Source: DATKZH01 sp964475955
GTDB lineage: Bacteria; Planctomycetota; Planctomycetia; Pirellulales; Thermoguttaceae
Direction: 5' to 3'
Length of the DNA stretch: 64,000 nt
Assembly: GCA_964475955.1 (NCBI GenBank)
Contig: CAYYZY010000004.1
Coordinates: forward strand, 1-64,000
Each line of letters opens with the position of its first letter. Position 1 is the first letter of the stretch. Both the position numbers and the translations under genes were made by a program. Positions 8,377 to 17,586 of this stretch are shown in pieces. The notes under the pieces were generated by a model, which saw nothing but the letters and a program-made list of their open reading frames with translations, was not told where the DNA came from and ran no database searches.

Positions 8377-9199
8377 GAAGGGCTCCCTGTTCGTAAATGG
8401 TCTTTCAATATCGACTTACACAACCACCGGCCGGCGTCCGCCCACCGGCGGTCGCGAGCGGTTCAGGCCGGTTGTTTCCTGATCCTCATTCAGTCTACCA
8501 GGATCGGCGGGGTGCGGCACCCACCACCGCGCGATCATTGTCACGGCGTTCCGGGCAGAGGGTCCCGCTTGCCCACAGCCTCCCTCCCGGTCGCGAGACC
8601 GCACTGCGACGGCGCCGACATTCGAGTCCCCGGGGCTTGCGGCGCACGCCGTGGTGCGGTAAGCATGGTACGCGGTGGGAGCCGCGCGGTCTGCCGGGCG
8701 CCTGCGGGGCCGTGGCGATCGCGCCGGTGCGATATGCGGGCCAAGTGCCCGGGCTCAGCCCGACGCGGAGTTGCCCGCGTCGACCATGGCCAGTATGCCG
8801 GTCGGGACGGCCTCGGGCACGTCGGGCTGAACCGCCGCCCGAAGCGCCGGGCAATGCGCCAAGTCGGCCGCCGGTTCGGCTGTAACTCCTTGGCAGGATT
8901 CGCCTTGCGTACATGCCGCCAGTCGTCTCGCAGGCTGCTGTTCGCGTCCGCGTGCCGGGGTTCGAGTCCCTCCGCAACGGCTTGGCTGGTCGACGTTTCC
9001 CGTTGGTTCGCAAGGGTTTGCGTCGACCGGCGACTTCTTCTGGGCCGCCATTTTCTCTGCACGGGCCTGCACGCAGTTGCCCGAATCGGCGCTGCTTCTG
9101 GGCGATGTGCACAATCGGGTAAGATGAGGGGTTTGGGGCACGGGCTCTCGTTGAGCTTGGCGCCGGGTCGATGGGCTGTGAGGCAATGAAGGCGGTGAG
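8377..9199. other. Long gene-poor stretch with probable mobile-element debris
   Basis: About 820 bases between the parvulin gene and the dehydrogenase. Frames are open on both strands because of high GC but none has a ribosome site plus a recognisable domain. Near 8957-8972 there is a tRNA T-arm-like string, GGGGTTCGAGTCCCT, with no full cloverleaf around it. On the minus strand at 8755-8955 a short frame resembles the tail of accessory proteins that I associate with planctomycete integrases. The combination suggests an old integration site near a tRNA fragment. Confidence 0.4.
8755..8955 (-). pseudogene. Possible remnant of an integrase-associated ORF
   Basis: The frame ends ...D-L-A-H-C-P-A-L-R, then P-D-V-P-E-A-V-P-T-G-I-L-A-M-V-D-A, a tail I recall from small planctomycete proteins found with phage-type integrases. 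There is no start codon with a ribosome site and no upstream domain, so if real it is only a fragment. This rests on pattern memory and needs a database search. Confidence 0.3.
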
Positions 9200-10192
9200 A
9201 TGATGATGAGAATCGTGCTGTGCTACCCGGTCGAGCCGGCCCACTGCGAGCGGATCGCGGAAGCGGCTCCGGCGGCAGAGGTCGTCGACGCCGGTCAGGA
9301 GCGGATCGCCGAGGAGCTCTTCTCGGCCGACGTCTACTGCGGCCACGCCAAGGTGCCGGTCGACTGGGACGGCGTCATCCGGCAGGGGCGGCTCCGCTGG
9401 ATCCAGTCGTCGGCGGCCGGCATGGACCACTGCCTGGTTCCCTCGGTGATCGAGTCGGACGTGGTGGTCACCAGCGCCTCGGCCGTGCTGGCCGACCAGG
9501 TGGCCGAGCACACGATCGCCCTGATTACGGCTTGGTGTCGGAGCCTGCCCGTCTTCTTCCGCGCGCAGCAGAAGCGGGAGTTCATCCGCCGACCGACGCG
9601 CGACCTGACGCACGCCACCGTGGGCATCGTCGGCCTGGGCGGGGTCGGCCGGCGCCTCGCGGAACTGCTCCGCCCGTTCAAGACCCGCATCGTGGCCACC
9701 GACCTGTTCCCGGTGGACAAGCCGGCTCAGGTCGACGCCCTCTGGCCGGCCGACCGCCTCGACGCGCTTCTGGCCGAATCGGACTTCGTGGTGCTCTGTG
9801 TGCCGCTGAACGACGCGACCCGCGCGATGATCGACGCCCGGGCCCTGGCCAAGATGAAGCCCGGGGCCGTGCTGGTCAACGTGGCGCGCGGACCGCTGGT
9901 CGTCGAGGCCGACCTGGTGGCGGCGTTGGAGGCCGGGCACTTGGCGGGCGGGGTGATGGACGTCACCGACCCGGAGCCGCTGCCGGCCGAGAGCCGGCTT
10001 TGGGACATGCCCCACGTGATCGTCACGCCGCACGTCGCCGGTCAGAGCGCGCTGAGGATCGACAACATGACGCGGCTGTTCTGCGAGAACCTGCGTCGCT
10101 GGCAGTGCGGCGAGCCGTTGATCAACCGATTGACCGACAAGCGTTTGGGCTTTCCCATTCGGGGCTCGGGCGTTCCGATCTGGGGGGGATGA
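9200..10192 (+). CDS. D-isomer-specific 2-hydroxyacid dehydrogenase, NAD(P)-dependent
   Basis: A 330-residue cytoplasmic oxidoreductase with GGCGGTGAG before three successive ATG codons; the first is taken. The order is classical: an N-terminal substrate-binding half, the Rossmann fingerprint G-L-G-G-V-G at 145-150, then the catalytic triad of the family: Arg230 in V-N-V-A-R-G, Glu259 in D-P-E-P-L, and His278 in T-P-H-V-A-G. An acidic residue (D168) about 18 positions after the glycine loop suggests preference for NAD(H) over NADP(H). The family interconverts 2-keto acids and D-2-hydroxy acids (glycerate, phosphoglycerate, lactate). The substrate cannot be assigned. It stands alone, followed by a short repeat region and a kinase gene. 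Confidence 0.88.
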   Translation: MMMRIVLCYPVEPAHCERIAEAAPAAEVVDAGQERIAEELFSADVYCGHAKVPVDWDGVIRQGRLRWIQSSAAGMDHCLVPSVIESDVVVTSASAVLADQVAEHTIALITAWCRSLPVFFRAQQKREFIRRPTRDLTHATVGIVGLGGVGRRLAELLRPFKTRIVATDLFPVDKPAQVDALWPADRLDALLAESDFVVLCVPLNDATRAMIDARALAKMKPGAVLVNVARGPLVVEADLVAALEAGHLAGGVMDVTDPEPLPAESRLWDMPHVIVTPHVAGQSALRIDNMTRLFCENLRRWQCGEPLINRLTDKRLGFPIRGSGVPIWGG

Positions 10193-10217
10193 TCGGCGCG
10201 GAACGTGAGCGGCCGGT

Positions 10218-10268
10218 CAGGTGGTTCGGGCGCGGCGCCCGATTATGTGGTTCGGGCGCGGCGCCCGG
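10218..10268. repeat. Duplicated palindromic element in an intergenic stretch
   Basis: GTGGTTCGGGCGCGGCGCCC occurs twice, 26 bases apart. Each copy contains the palindrome GGGCGCGGCGCCC (imperfect). It lies in the ~295-base gap between the dehydrogenase and the kinase gene. Confidence 0.75.
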
Positions 10269-10405
10269 TCGAAGGGGCGGTCATGCGTTGTCGCGGCCCC
10301 GGTTCGCGGCAACCGTCTGCGGCGGAACGGGTTCCGGCCGGGTCGGGGGGGCCGAGGGCCGCGCATTCTTGGGGATTTGGCTGGACTTGGCCGCCCGTTG
10401 CGGCT

Positions 10406-10411
10406 TACAAT
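10406..10411 (+). promoter_or_regulatory. Possible -10 element before the kinase gene
   Basis: TACAAT stands about 75 bases before the kinase start in an otherwise very GC-rich gap. A weak -35 candidate, TGGACT, lies 18 bases upstream of it. Support is limited to sequence similarity. Confidence 0.35.
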
Positions 10412-10486
10412 ACGAGACCTTATATCCATACCCGTTTCATTCCCACCCGGCTTGGCACGGACGGCCAGTCCAGAAGAGGCCTATCG

Positions 10487-11641
10487 ATGTCTACGACGAC
10501 GACGTTCCACGAGGGGAGTGTGACGCGAACCTGGGGCGGCGAGCCGGCGGGCCGGTGTTCCGACGAGCTGTACGCCCGGTACCGGCAGATCCTCGAGGAA
10601 CGGCGCATCAGTTGGACGGAGCACCACCACCTGATCCGCGTTCTGGGATCGGGAGGGCAGGGGATCGTCTACCTGAGCGAGCGGCGCGGGGCCGACGGCT
10701 TCACGCTGCCGGTGGCGCTGAAGATCTTCTCCCCCGAGCGATACGAGGATGAGCGCGGCTACGACGAGGCGATGGGGCGTATTGCCCAGGTATCCGCCCA
10801 CGTGGCGCAGCTCCAGCAGGACAACCTGCTCGACGTGCACAACTGGGTCGACCGCCATCGCATCCGCTTGATGGAGATGGAATGGATCGACGGCTACGAC
10901 CTGGGCCGGCTTCTGAGCCGCGACATGCTGGAACGGGTCAAGGAGCGGGTGAGCAACCGGCGCTGGCGTTACATCAACTCGGTGGTGGCCACGGCGGGGC
11001 CGGTCCAGCCGCGGCTGAAGCCGGGGATCGCCATCGCCATCATCCGCGATTGCCTGGCCGCCCTGGCCGCGCTGCACCGCGAGGGGATCGTTCACGGCGA
11101 CCTGAAGCCGTCGAACATCATGTTGAAGCGGACGGGCAACGCGAAGATCGTCGACATCGGGTCGGCGTTCGAGTTGAAGGACATGCCGCCGCGCCGCACC
11201 TGCACGCCCGCCTACGCCGCTCCCGAAGTGCTCGAACGGGGTGAAAGCACTCCACGCTCCGACCTGGCGAGCCTGGGGTACGTGCTGGTGGAGATGCTGG
11301 CCGGCGCGCCGCCCTTCGAAGGGCACGCGAACTTCGCCGACCTGCTCGAGGCCAAGCGATTCCTGGCGCAGCGCCTGCCGCACCTGCTGCCCGCCGAGGT
11401 CGTCTCCAGCGAGCTTCTGATGAGCTTCTGCCGGGGGCTGATCGCCCCGGATCCGATGCGCCGCTTCCCGAGCGCCGAAGCGGCCGACCTGGTCAAGGAA
11501 GGGGCGGCCAGCTTCCACCGGCAACTGGTCAAGGGCGACCTGGCCAGCGAATACGACAACGAGATCCGCCTGTGGCTCGAAGAGCTGGAGGAGATCTCGG
11601 ACCCGCCCACCCCCCCGGGGCGCGATAAGTCGATCGGTTAG
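10487..11641 (+). CDS. Serine/threonine protein kinase, DFG-variant
   Basis: A 384-residue soluble kinase; the ATG has AAGAGG 9 nt upstream. The domain covers residues ~48-340: glycine loop G-S-G-G-Q-G near 54-59, V-A-L-K with Lys79, catalytic loop I-V-H-G-D-L-K-P-S-N (H-G-D at 203-205 in place of H-R-D), metal loop D-I-G (223-225) in place of D-F-G, and A-P-E in the activation segment. All catalytic residues (Lys, two Asp, Asn) are kept, so activity is likely. The H-G-D loop is common in bacterial Hanks kinases; D-I-G is less so. Unlike most planctomycete kinases it has no transmembrane helix or sensor domain. Neighbouring genes give no target. Confidence 0.88.
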   Translation: MSTTTTFHEGSVTRTWGGEPAGRCSDELYARYRQILEERRISWTEHHHLIRVLGSGGQGIVYLSERRGADGFTLPVALKIFSPERYEDERGYDEAMGRIAQVSAHVAQLQQDNLLDVHNWVDRHRIRLMEMEWIDGYDLGRLLSRDMLERVKERVSNRRWRYINSVVATAGPVQPRLKPGIAIAIIRDCLAALAALHREGIVHGDLKPSNIMLKRTGNAKIVDIGSAFELKDMPPRRTCTPAYAAPEVLERGESTPRSDLASLGYVLVEMLAGAPPFEGHANFADLLEAKRFLAQRLPHLLPAEVVSSELLMSFCRGLIAPDPMRRFPSAEAADLVKEGAASFHRQLVKGDLASEYDNEIRLWLEELEEISDPPTPPGRDKSIG

Positions 11642-11767
11642 CGTGGATCATTCATACGACGTTCGTGGTGACCGCATTCATGCGGTCGGAACCCGCGCGG
11701 CGCCGTCGGGGCCCGATGAATCGGGTCGTAGAACGCTCCTTGACCGCGCGGTCTCAGACGGTGCAAG

Positions 11768-14700
11768 TTACGGCCGACCGTTACGCGGCGTGACGGCCAG
11801 CGAGGTCTGGATCGAGTAGTAGCACGTGCAGCCGGAGCTGGCCTCGGGGATCAGCACGAGGCCCCCGGCCGGAATGATGTTGATCCAGCAGCCCGGCCGG
11901 GTCACGTGCGTCAGCGCAACGTGCTCGCCCGTGGCCAGGTCGAACATGCGCGGGTTCGAGTAGCGGCTGAACGCGCAGTGCGCCGAGGTCGAAAGCACGC
12001 CGCACTTGTCGCTCTTCTGCCACTTCCAGCCTTCGATCGGCTCGCCCGTGCGCAGGCTCACGGCGAACCCCGTGTTGTAGACCGCCTCGCCCACGATCGC
12101 CGAATGCTGCACCTGCTCGCCGTGCGGCCCCTGGAGGATGTGGTCGGGGACGGGCGTTTGGGTGTTTTTCCACAGGCGATCTCCGCAGGCCGCGTCGAAG
12201 GCCGCCAGGTCGTAGCGGACCCGCTCCCGGCCGTCGACCGTCACGTTCTTGGTGCCGGTAACGAGCACGATGCCCCGGGCGTAGCTGAGGAAGACGACGT
12301 GCTGGAGCTGCTCGAGCCCGGCCGGCCGACTCCACAGGACGTCGCCCGTGGCCGAGTCGAGGGCCACGAGCGAGGCGCCTTGGCCCAACAGGGCGTCGAG
12401 CGTGACGCGGCCGTCGGCGACGTTGCGCGTCTCGGGGTTGGCGCTCTCGACGAAGTAGACGCGGCCGCCGCCCACGGCGAGCGTCGGGTTGACGACCACG
12501 CCGCGCTCGGGCGTGTACGTCCAACGGGGCCGGCCCGTGTGACGATCGAGCGCGAACAGCGCGTCGCTGGTGACCACCGGTTGCTGGTCGCGCCAGATGA
12601 GCGTTTGGGTGGGGACGTCCTGCACGCGAAACGCCGCGCCCGGCTTGGTCACGCTGCCGAACAGCAGGTCGCCGACGCTGGCCACGTAGCCCCACTCGCA
12701 CTTCGGGCGGGCCACCTCGGGAGGAATGGCCAGAGTGAGCTTGCGCCCGCCCGAGGCCACGTCGAAAGCCGCGCAGGCGTCGGCCGTGGCCACGTAAAGG
12801 CAATCGTCGGTGACCGCCATGCTGCCGCAGTGCTTGAAGGCCCCCAGGCGGATCGACTGGGGAAGATCGTGCTCCCAAAGGACGGTGCCGTTGTAGGCGT
12901 CGACTGCCACCACGTAGTTGTCGCCGGAGATGAACAGGCGCCCGTCCTTGTAAACCGGAGCCACGTTCTTCTCGTGCCGGTCGACCATCCTCCGCGGGCC
13001 GGGCCGGCCGAACCACTGGACGTCGACCGGGCCGGGCTTCAGCCCGTCGCCGCTGGAGGCCGAGTTGCCGGGGTCGGCGTAGAAGTGCGTCCACTCGCCG
13101 GCCCCTTCCACCGGCCCCCGCCGAGCAATCCCCACGGCAAGCCCGGCCGGGCCCCTCACGACCTTCCAGCCGGGAATTGCGCCGGCTCCCCACTCGCGGA
13201 GTGCCTTGGGGGCCGTGTTGCCGGCACGCGAGGCGAGCACGACCGTGCCCCCATCGGGCCGAAGGAGCCGGAAGACCTCCGCCGCGGAATCGGGCAGTTC
13301 GCCGGTCGCCAGCGTTGCGTCGCAGACGATCAGGTTGGCGAACCGCTTCTGGTATCGGAGCGTGTCGAGCGACCCGTGATGCACCACGACCCGGTTCCCG
13401 TACAGGCCCGCCTGGCGGAACCGCGATCGCGCCGCGGCGGCCTGCTCGACGTCGGGCTCAACGCCGATGACCTGGAACTGCGACCGTCGGGCGATTTCAT
13501 GAACCAGCCTGCCCGTCCCGGCGCCTAGCACGAGGCAGTAGCCCTTGGCCGTGCCCTCTCGTTCGATAGCCAATTCGGCTACTCGTTGGTACGCCGGCGT
13601 GAGATCGTCCGCGGGGTAGAGCGAAGAACCGGGCTTCTCCGCCGGCGTGGAACCCGCGGCCACGGTCTTCGCCGAGGAAGGTTGCGCGCCCGGCTCGCCG
13701 AAGCAGTGCAGCGTGCCGCGGTCGGTGCCGACCAACAGGCGCCCGTTGCTGACGGCCAAGCTATACGCCTTGCCGGTGACCGGGCCCGTCCAGAGCCGCT
13801 TCCCGCTTTGGGCCTCGTAAGCGACGACCTTGTTCTCCCCGCCGGTGAAGATCGTCGTACCGGCCAGGATCAGCTCGTAGGGCTCGTCGCACGGCACTTC
13901 CCACTTGAGCCACGGCTTGCGCGCGCCCCCCAGTTCGGCGAGCCGCCTTTCATCGTCCGGCGTCTTCTCCTTCTTCGCCCGCAGCCGGAGGTACTCGATG
14001 TAGAGCGCCCGATCCAACGCCCGGAGCTGCCCGTGATCGAGCACGTAGGCAATCGGCCCCTTGGCGATGACGCGGAGCCCCGAGCTGTAGATGACCTTCT
14101 CGCGGGTTCGGGCGTCGATGACCTGAATGCCCCCCTTCTCGCCGCCGGCGTGCATGAGCCGATCTTCGACGAGCACGGCGAAGCACCCGCCGCCTTCCGG
14201 GGTGCCTGATCGCTGCTGGCCCATGCCGGGAAACGGGGCGATCTGCCGGCCGTCGGCCCGGGCGTAGATGTGCGGCGGCGTGCGGCCCGTCGGAACGAAG
14301 AGCCGCTCCGGCGAGGCCACCAGGTAGCCTTGCGACGAGACGTCGACCTGCTCCTTCCACAGCGCGCCGCCGTCCTCCGCCCGAAGCGCGCACAAGTATG
14401 TGCCTTGCGATGGGAAAAGCCCCGCGCACACGTAGACCGCCCCCCGGTCGACGACCACTCCGCAGCGCACCGGCCACAGCGACGTCATGCGCCCGTTGCC
14501 CGGCAACCGGCGATCCTCGGGGCCGACGCGGTGCTTCCAGCGCAGCGCGCCGCTCGCGGCGTCGAGGCAGTAGACGCGGCCGTCGTCCGAGCCGGCGTAC
14601 ACCGAGTCCCCCGCGACCGTGGGCGCCAAGCGGACCGGCCCTTCCGTGGTGAACGACCAGCGCACGTGGCCTGTCGCCCCGTCGAGGCAGTAGACCGTGT

Positions 14701-15028
14701 CGTCGGCCGACGAGCCGTAGAAGAGCGCGTCGCCTTGGGCCACCACGTGGAACGCGCGATCGAAGACGACGGTCGGCCCCAACTTCACCTTGCGATACAC
14801 GTCCACCCGGGCGGGCATCTCCGGCCACGCCGGCTCCGGGGCGTGCGTCGCCCGGTGGACCCAATGCTCGGCCAACGGCGGCGTGAGCCCCTCTGGCGTG
14901 ATGCCGCTGCGTTGCGGGTCGCCCCGGTAGGTGGGCCAGTCGGCGCCCCCCACGCGCGAAGCCGAAGTCCCGAGAGCCAACAGGGCAACGAGAGCCAGCC
15001 CGCAATTCGTCTTGCCACGAAAATACAT
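11768..15028 (-). CDS. Secreted PQQ-like beta-propeller / SAM methyltransferase-like / beta-propeller fusion
   Basis: A 1086-residue protein starting at the ATG at 15028, which has GGGAG upstream and begins a clear signal peptide (~1-28). Residues ~30-450 are a PQQ-enzyme-like propeller (D-W-P-T-Y-R-G-D-P-Q-R-S-G opening, repeated A-x-D-G/Y-C-L-D-x-A-x-G blades). Residues ~480-640 read as a class I methyltransferase: C-L-V-L-G-A-G-T-G-R-L as motif I, V-I-G-V-E-P-D as motif post-I, L-I-V-C-D-A-T-L as motif II. Residues ~650-1086 are a second propeller starting with W-T-H-F-Y-A-D-P-G-N-S-A. A methyltransferase in an exported protein is odd because S-adenosylmethionine is not expected outside; the domain may be a non-enzymatic fold or bind another ligand. 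The divergent partner at 15211 is also a secreted propeller. Confidence 0.82.
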   Translation of the reverse strand: MYFRGKTNCGLALVALLALGTSASRVGGADWPTYRGDPQRSGITPEGLTPPLAEHWVHRATHAPEPAWPEMPARVDVYRKVKLGPTVVFDRAFHVVAQGDALFYGSSADDTVYCLDGATGHVRWSFTTEGPVRLAPTVAGDSVYAGSDDGRVYCLDAASGALRWKHRVGPEDRRLPGNGRMTSLWPVRCGVVVDRGAVYVCAGLFPSQGTYLCALRAEDGGALWKEQVDVSSQGYLVASPERLFVPTGRTPPHIYARADGRQIAPFPGMGQQRSGTPEGGGCFAVLVEDRLMHAGGEKGGIQVIDARTREKVIYSSGLRVIAKGPIAYVLDHGQLRALDRALYIEYLRLRAKKEKTPDDERRLAELGGARKPWLKWEVPCDEPYELILAGTTIFTGGENKVVAYEAQSGKRLWTGPVTGKAYSLAVSNGRLLVGTDRGTLHCFGEPGAQPSSAKTVAAGSTPAEKPGSSLYPADDLTPAYQRVAELAIEREGTAKGYCLVLGAGTGRLVHEIARRSQFQVIGVEPDVEQAAAARSRFRQAGLYGNRVVVHHGSLDTLRYQKRFANLIVCDATLATGELPDSAAEVFRLLRPDGGTVVLASRAGNTAPKALREWGAGAIPGWKVVRGPAGLAVGIARRGPVEGAGEWTHFYADPGNSASSGDGLKPGPVDVQWFGRPGPRRMVDRHEKNVAPVYKDGRLFISGDNYVVAVDAYNGTVLWEHDLPQSIRLGAFKHCGSMAVTDDCLYVATADACAAFDVASGGRKLTLAIPPEVARPKCEWGYVASVGDLLFGSVTKPGAAFRVQDVPTQTLIWRDQQPVVTSDALFALDRHTGRPRWTYTPERGVVVNPTLAVGGGRVYFVESANPETRNVADGRVTLDALLGQGASLVALDSATGDVLWSRPAGLEQLQHVVFLSYARGIVLVTGTKNVTVDGRERVRYDLAAFDAACGDRLWKNTQTPVPDHILQGPHGEQVQHSAIVGEAVYNTGFAVSLRTGEPIEGWKWQKSDKCGVLSTSAHCAFSRYSNPRMFDLATGEHVALTHVTRPGCWINIIPAGGLVLIPEASSGCTCYYSIQTSLAVTPRNGRP

Positions 15029-15210
15029 GTACGTAATCTCCCGTCGTTGGAAGCCGGAGGATGGCGCACGCCGTGCGCGACTCTTCCCAGCATACCCGCG
15101 CAAGGCGGCCCGTGCCACCAGTTTGGCCCGGCGGTCTTGCCGCGCGTGCGGATTGCGGTTAGGCTGCCGACGGGCCTTGATGAAACCCTCGGCCTGACGA
15201 GGAACCGTTT

Positions 15211-17547
15211 ATGACGGGTCGCTGGAGACCATGCGTTTGCGGGGCGGCCGTCGCGGCCGTCGCAGTGGTGGCGGCCGCGTGGCCCGTCGCCCGGGCGGCG
15301 CCGGCCGACTTCCAGGCGATGGTCGAGGCCGATTGGGCCGCCCAGGAAGCGCGTAAAGGCCGCTCGCCGGAGGCCCCCGAGGCGATCCGCGACGCGCTCG
15401 CCGCGGCCACCCGCCTTCTGCAAGACCTCCGCGGCAAGCTGCCCGCCGCAGACCTCCAGCCCGAGGCCGACGCGCTCCGCCGCCTGGGCGCGGAAGTGGG
15501 GCGCGTCGAGTCGCTGGATGCTGCCTGGCGCCTGAAGCTCTATCGCCGCATTCGGGCGGCCGGGCGCCGTCTCGCGCTGGAGAACCCGCTTTTGGCCGGC
15601 AAGCCGCTCGTGTTCCTCAAGCGGCGTCGCTTCATCTCCCAGATGTTGCACGAGTACCTGGGGTATTACTACGATTACGACGACGTCGCCGGGGGCGGCG
15701 TCTACGTGCTCGAAGCGCCGGGCCGGTCGCTCGCGGTGCGCGACCTCGTCGGCGGCCGCCTGCCGCGAGGTAACTACACCACGTTGGCGCTCTCCTACGA
15801 CGCCCGAACCGTCTACTTCGCCTTCTGCGAGCGTGCCCCCGACAAGCCCGACTACGACTCGCCCGAGCGCCGCGCGTTCCACCTCTTCGCCGTCGACGCC
15901 GACGGCCGCAACCTCCGCCGGCTCACCTCCGGCGCAAGCGACGACTTCGATCCGTGCCCGCTCCCCGACGGCGGCGTGGCCTTCCTGTCGACCCGGCGCG
16001 GCGGCTTCGGCCGCTGCCACAACCCGTGGGAGCCGCTGCCCGCCTACACGCTGCACCGGATCGACGCCTCCGGAAAGAACCTGCGCACGCTCTCCTTCCA
16101 CGAGACCAACGAGTGGCATCCCTCGGTGCTACCCGACGGGCGGATCGTGTACATCCGGTGGGACTACGTCGACCGGTCGGCGGCGAACTTCCACGGGCTG
16201 TGGGTCACGCGTCCCGACGGCACGAACCCGGCCGTCCTCTTCGGCAATTACACCATGCGGATCAACGCCTGCTACCAGCCCAAGGCGGTCCCCGGCTCCC
16301 ACCGGATCGTGTTCGTGGCCGGGGCGCATCACGCGGCGGTCGGCGGCTCGCTCGTGCTGTTGGACCCGGCCCGCGTGCGCCTCGACCCGGAAACCGGCCA
16401 GGACGACCTGGGCGCCGTCGAGGTCCTCACGCCTGAGGCCTGTTTCCCCGAGGCCTCCGGCTGGCCCGCGAGCTACTTCCACAGCCCCTGGCCCCTCTCG
16501 GAGGACTACTACCTCGTGTCGTTCAGCTTCGAGCCCCTCCCCGGCATGGGCCCCAAAGTGAAGCACGACACAAGCACGGGCATCTACTACTTCGACCGCT
16601 TCGGCAACCTCGAGCTGCTCTACCGCGAGGAGGGCATCTCGGCCATGTATCCCATCCCGCTCGCCCCGCGCCGCGTGCCGCCCGTGCTTCCGAGCTCGCT
16701 CGACCCCGAGCTCGGCGACGAGGCGGAACTCGTGCTGACCGACGTCGGGCGAAGCCTCCGGACGCTGCCCGAAGACCGTCCGATCCGCCGGCTTCGCGTC
16801 TACCAGGTCCTTCCCAAGACGGAGACCCACGTGGCCAACCGGCCGCGCATCGGGTACGCCAACGCCGAAAGCGCCCGGATGCTCCTCGGCACCGTGCCGG
16901 TCGAGGACGACGGCTCGGCCTACTTCCGCGTGCCGGCGCGCAAGCCGATCTACTTCCAGGCGGTCGACGGGCGGGGCCGGGCCGTGCAGTCGATGCGGAG
17001 CGTGACGTACCTCCAGCCGGGCGAGCGGCGCGGCTGCGTCGGCTGCCACGAGCCGCTTCGGGCGACACCGACCAACGAGCGCCCGCTGGCCATGCGCCGG
17101 CCCCCTTCGGCGATCGCGCCCGGCCCCGACGGCACGCGCCCCTGGAGCTACCCGCGGCTCGTCCAACCGGTGCTCGGCCGCCACTGCGTGCGCTGCCACG
17201 GCGGCTCGGAAACGGGGGACAGCCCGCCCGTGCTGACCGGCGAACCGTCGGGCACGTTCACGCGGTCGTACGAGGGGCTCCGGCCGTACGTCCGTTGGTA
17301 TGAATGGGGCGGAAATTCCATCCGCCCGATCACCACGCGGCCCGGCGAACTGGGGGCCGACGCCAGCCCGCTCACCCAAATCCTCGACGACAACACGCAC
17401 GCCGACGACGTCGATCTCGCACCGCAGGAGCGCCGCCGGATCTTCATCTGGCTCGACGGCAACGCCCCGTTCTACGGCACCTACGACGAGCCCTCGCGCC
17501 TCGCCCAGCGCAACGGCCGGGCCGTGCCGCCGCCTGAGGTACAGTAA
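15211..17547 (+). CDS. Secreted dihaem propeller protein related to hydrazine synthase alpha (HzsA-like)
   Basis: A 778-residue protein with a signal peptide (~1-30, ending A-R-A-A). Residues ~150-480 carry TolB/PD40-type propeller blades (D-A-D-G-R-N-L-R-R-L-T-S-G, D-D-F-D-P-C-P-L-P-D-G-G-V-A-F-L-S-T-R, E-W-H-P-S-V-L-P-D-G-R-I-V-Y). Residues ~480-600 resemble the HZS_alpha middle domain. Two haem c sites follow: CVGCH near 609 and CVRCH near 659, the second opening a C-terminal cytochrome domain. The architecture is that of HzsA-related planctomycete proteins, which are widespread outside anammox bacteria and whose reaction is unknown. Nothing here supports actual hydrazine synthesis, since the beta and gamma subunits are absent. 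It is divergent from the fusion protein at 11768-15028. Confidence 0.8.
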   Translation: MTGRWRPCVCGAAVAAVAVVAAAWPVARAAPADFQAMVEADWAAQEARKGRSPEAPEAIRDALAAATRLLQDLRGKLPAADLQPEADALRRLGAEVGRVESLDAAWRLKLYRRIRAAGRRLALENPLLAGKPLVFLKRRRFISQMLHEYLGYYYDYDDVAGGGVYVLEAPGRSLAVRDLVGGRLPRGNYTTLALSYDARTVYFAFCERAPDKPDYDSPERRAFHLFAVDADGRNLRRLTSGASDDFDPCPLPDGGVAFLSTRRGGFGRCHNPWEPLPAYTLHRIDASGKNLRTLSFHETNEWHPSVLPDGRIVYIRWDYVDRSAANFHGLWVTRPDGTNPAVLFGNYTMRINACYQPKAVPGSHRIVFVAGAHHAAVGGSLVLLDPARVRLDPETGQDDLGAVEVLTPEACFPEASGWPASYFHSPWPLSEDYYLVSFSFEPLPGMGPKVKHDTSTGIYYFDRFGNLELLYREEGISAMYPIPLAPRRVPPVLPSSLDPELGDEAELVLTDVGRSLRTLPEDRPIRRLRVYQVLPKTETHVANRPRIGYANAESARMLLGTVPVEDDGSAYFRVPARKPIYFQAVDGRGRAVQSMRSVTYLQPGERRGCVGCHEPLRATPTNERPLAMRRPPSAIAPGPDGTRPWSYPRLVQPVLGRHCVRCHGGSETGDSPPVLTGEPSGTFTRSYEGLRPYVRWYEWGGNSIRPITTRPGELGADASPLTQILDDNTHADDVDLAPQERRRIFIWLDGNAPFYGTYDEPSRLAQRNGRAVPPPEVQ

Positions 17548-17586
17548 CACCCTATGACCGCCATCCTTTGCCATGAGGACCCCATC

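Noticed and set aside
8911..8985. A tRNA gene suggested by GGGGTTCGAGTCCCT
   Set aside because: No acceptor stem, D-arm or anticodon arm can be drawn around it in the expected length; kept only as a possible fragment.
15211..17547. Evidence for anammox metabolism from the HzsA-like protein
   Set aside because: The beta and gamma subunits, hydrazine dehydrogenase and other required genes are absent, and HzsA-like proteins are widespread in aerobic planctomycetes.
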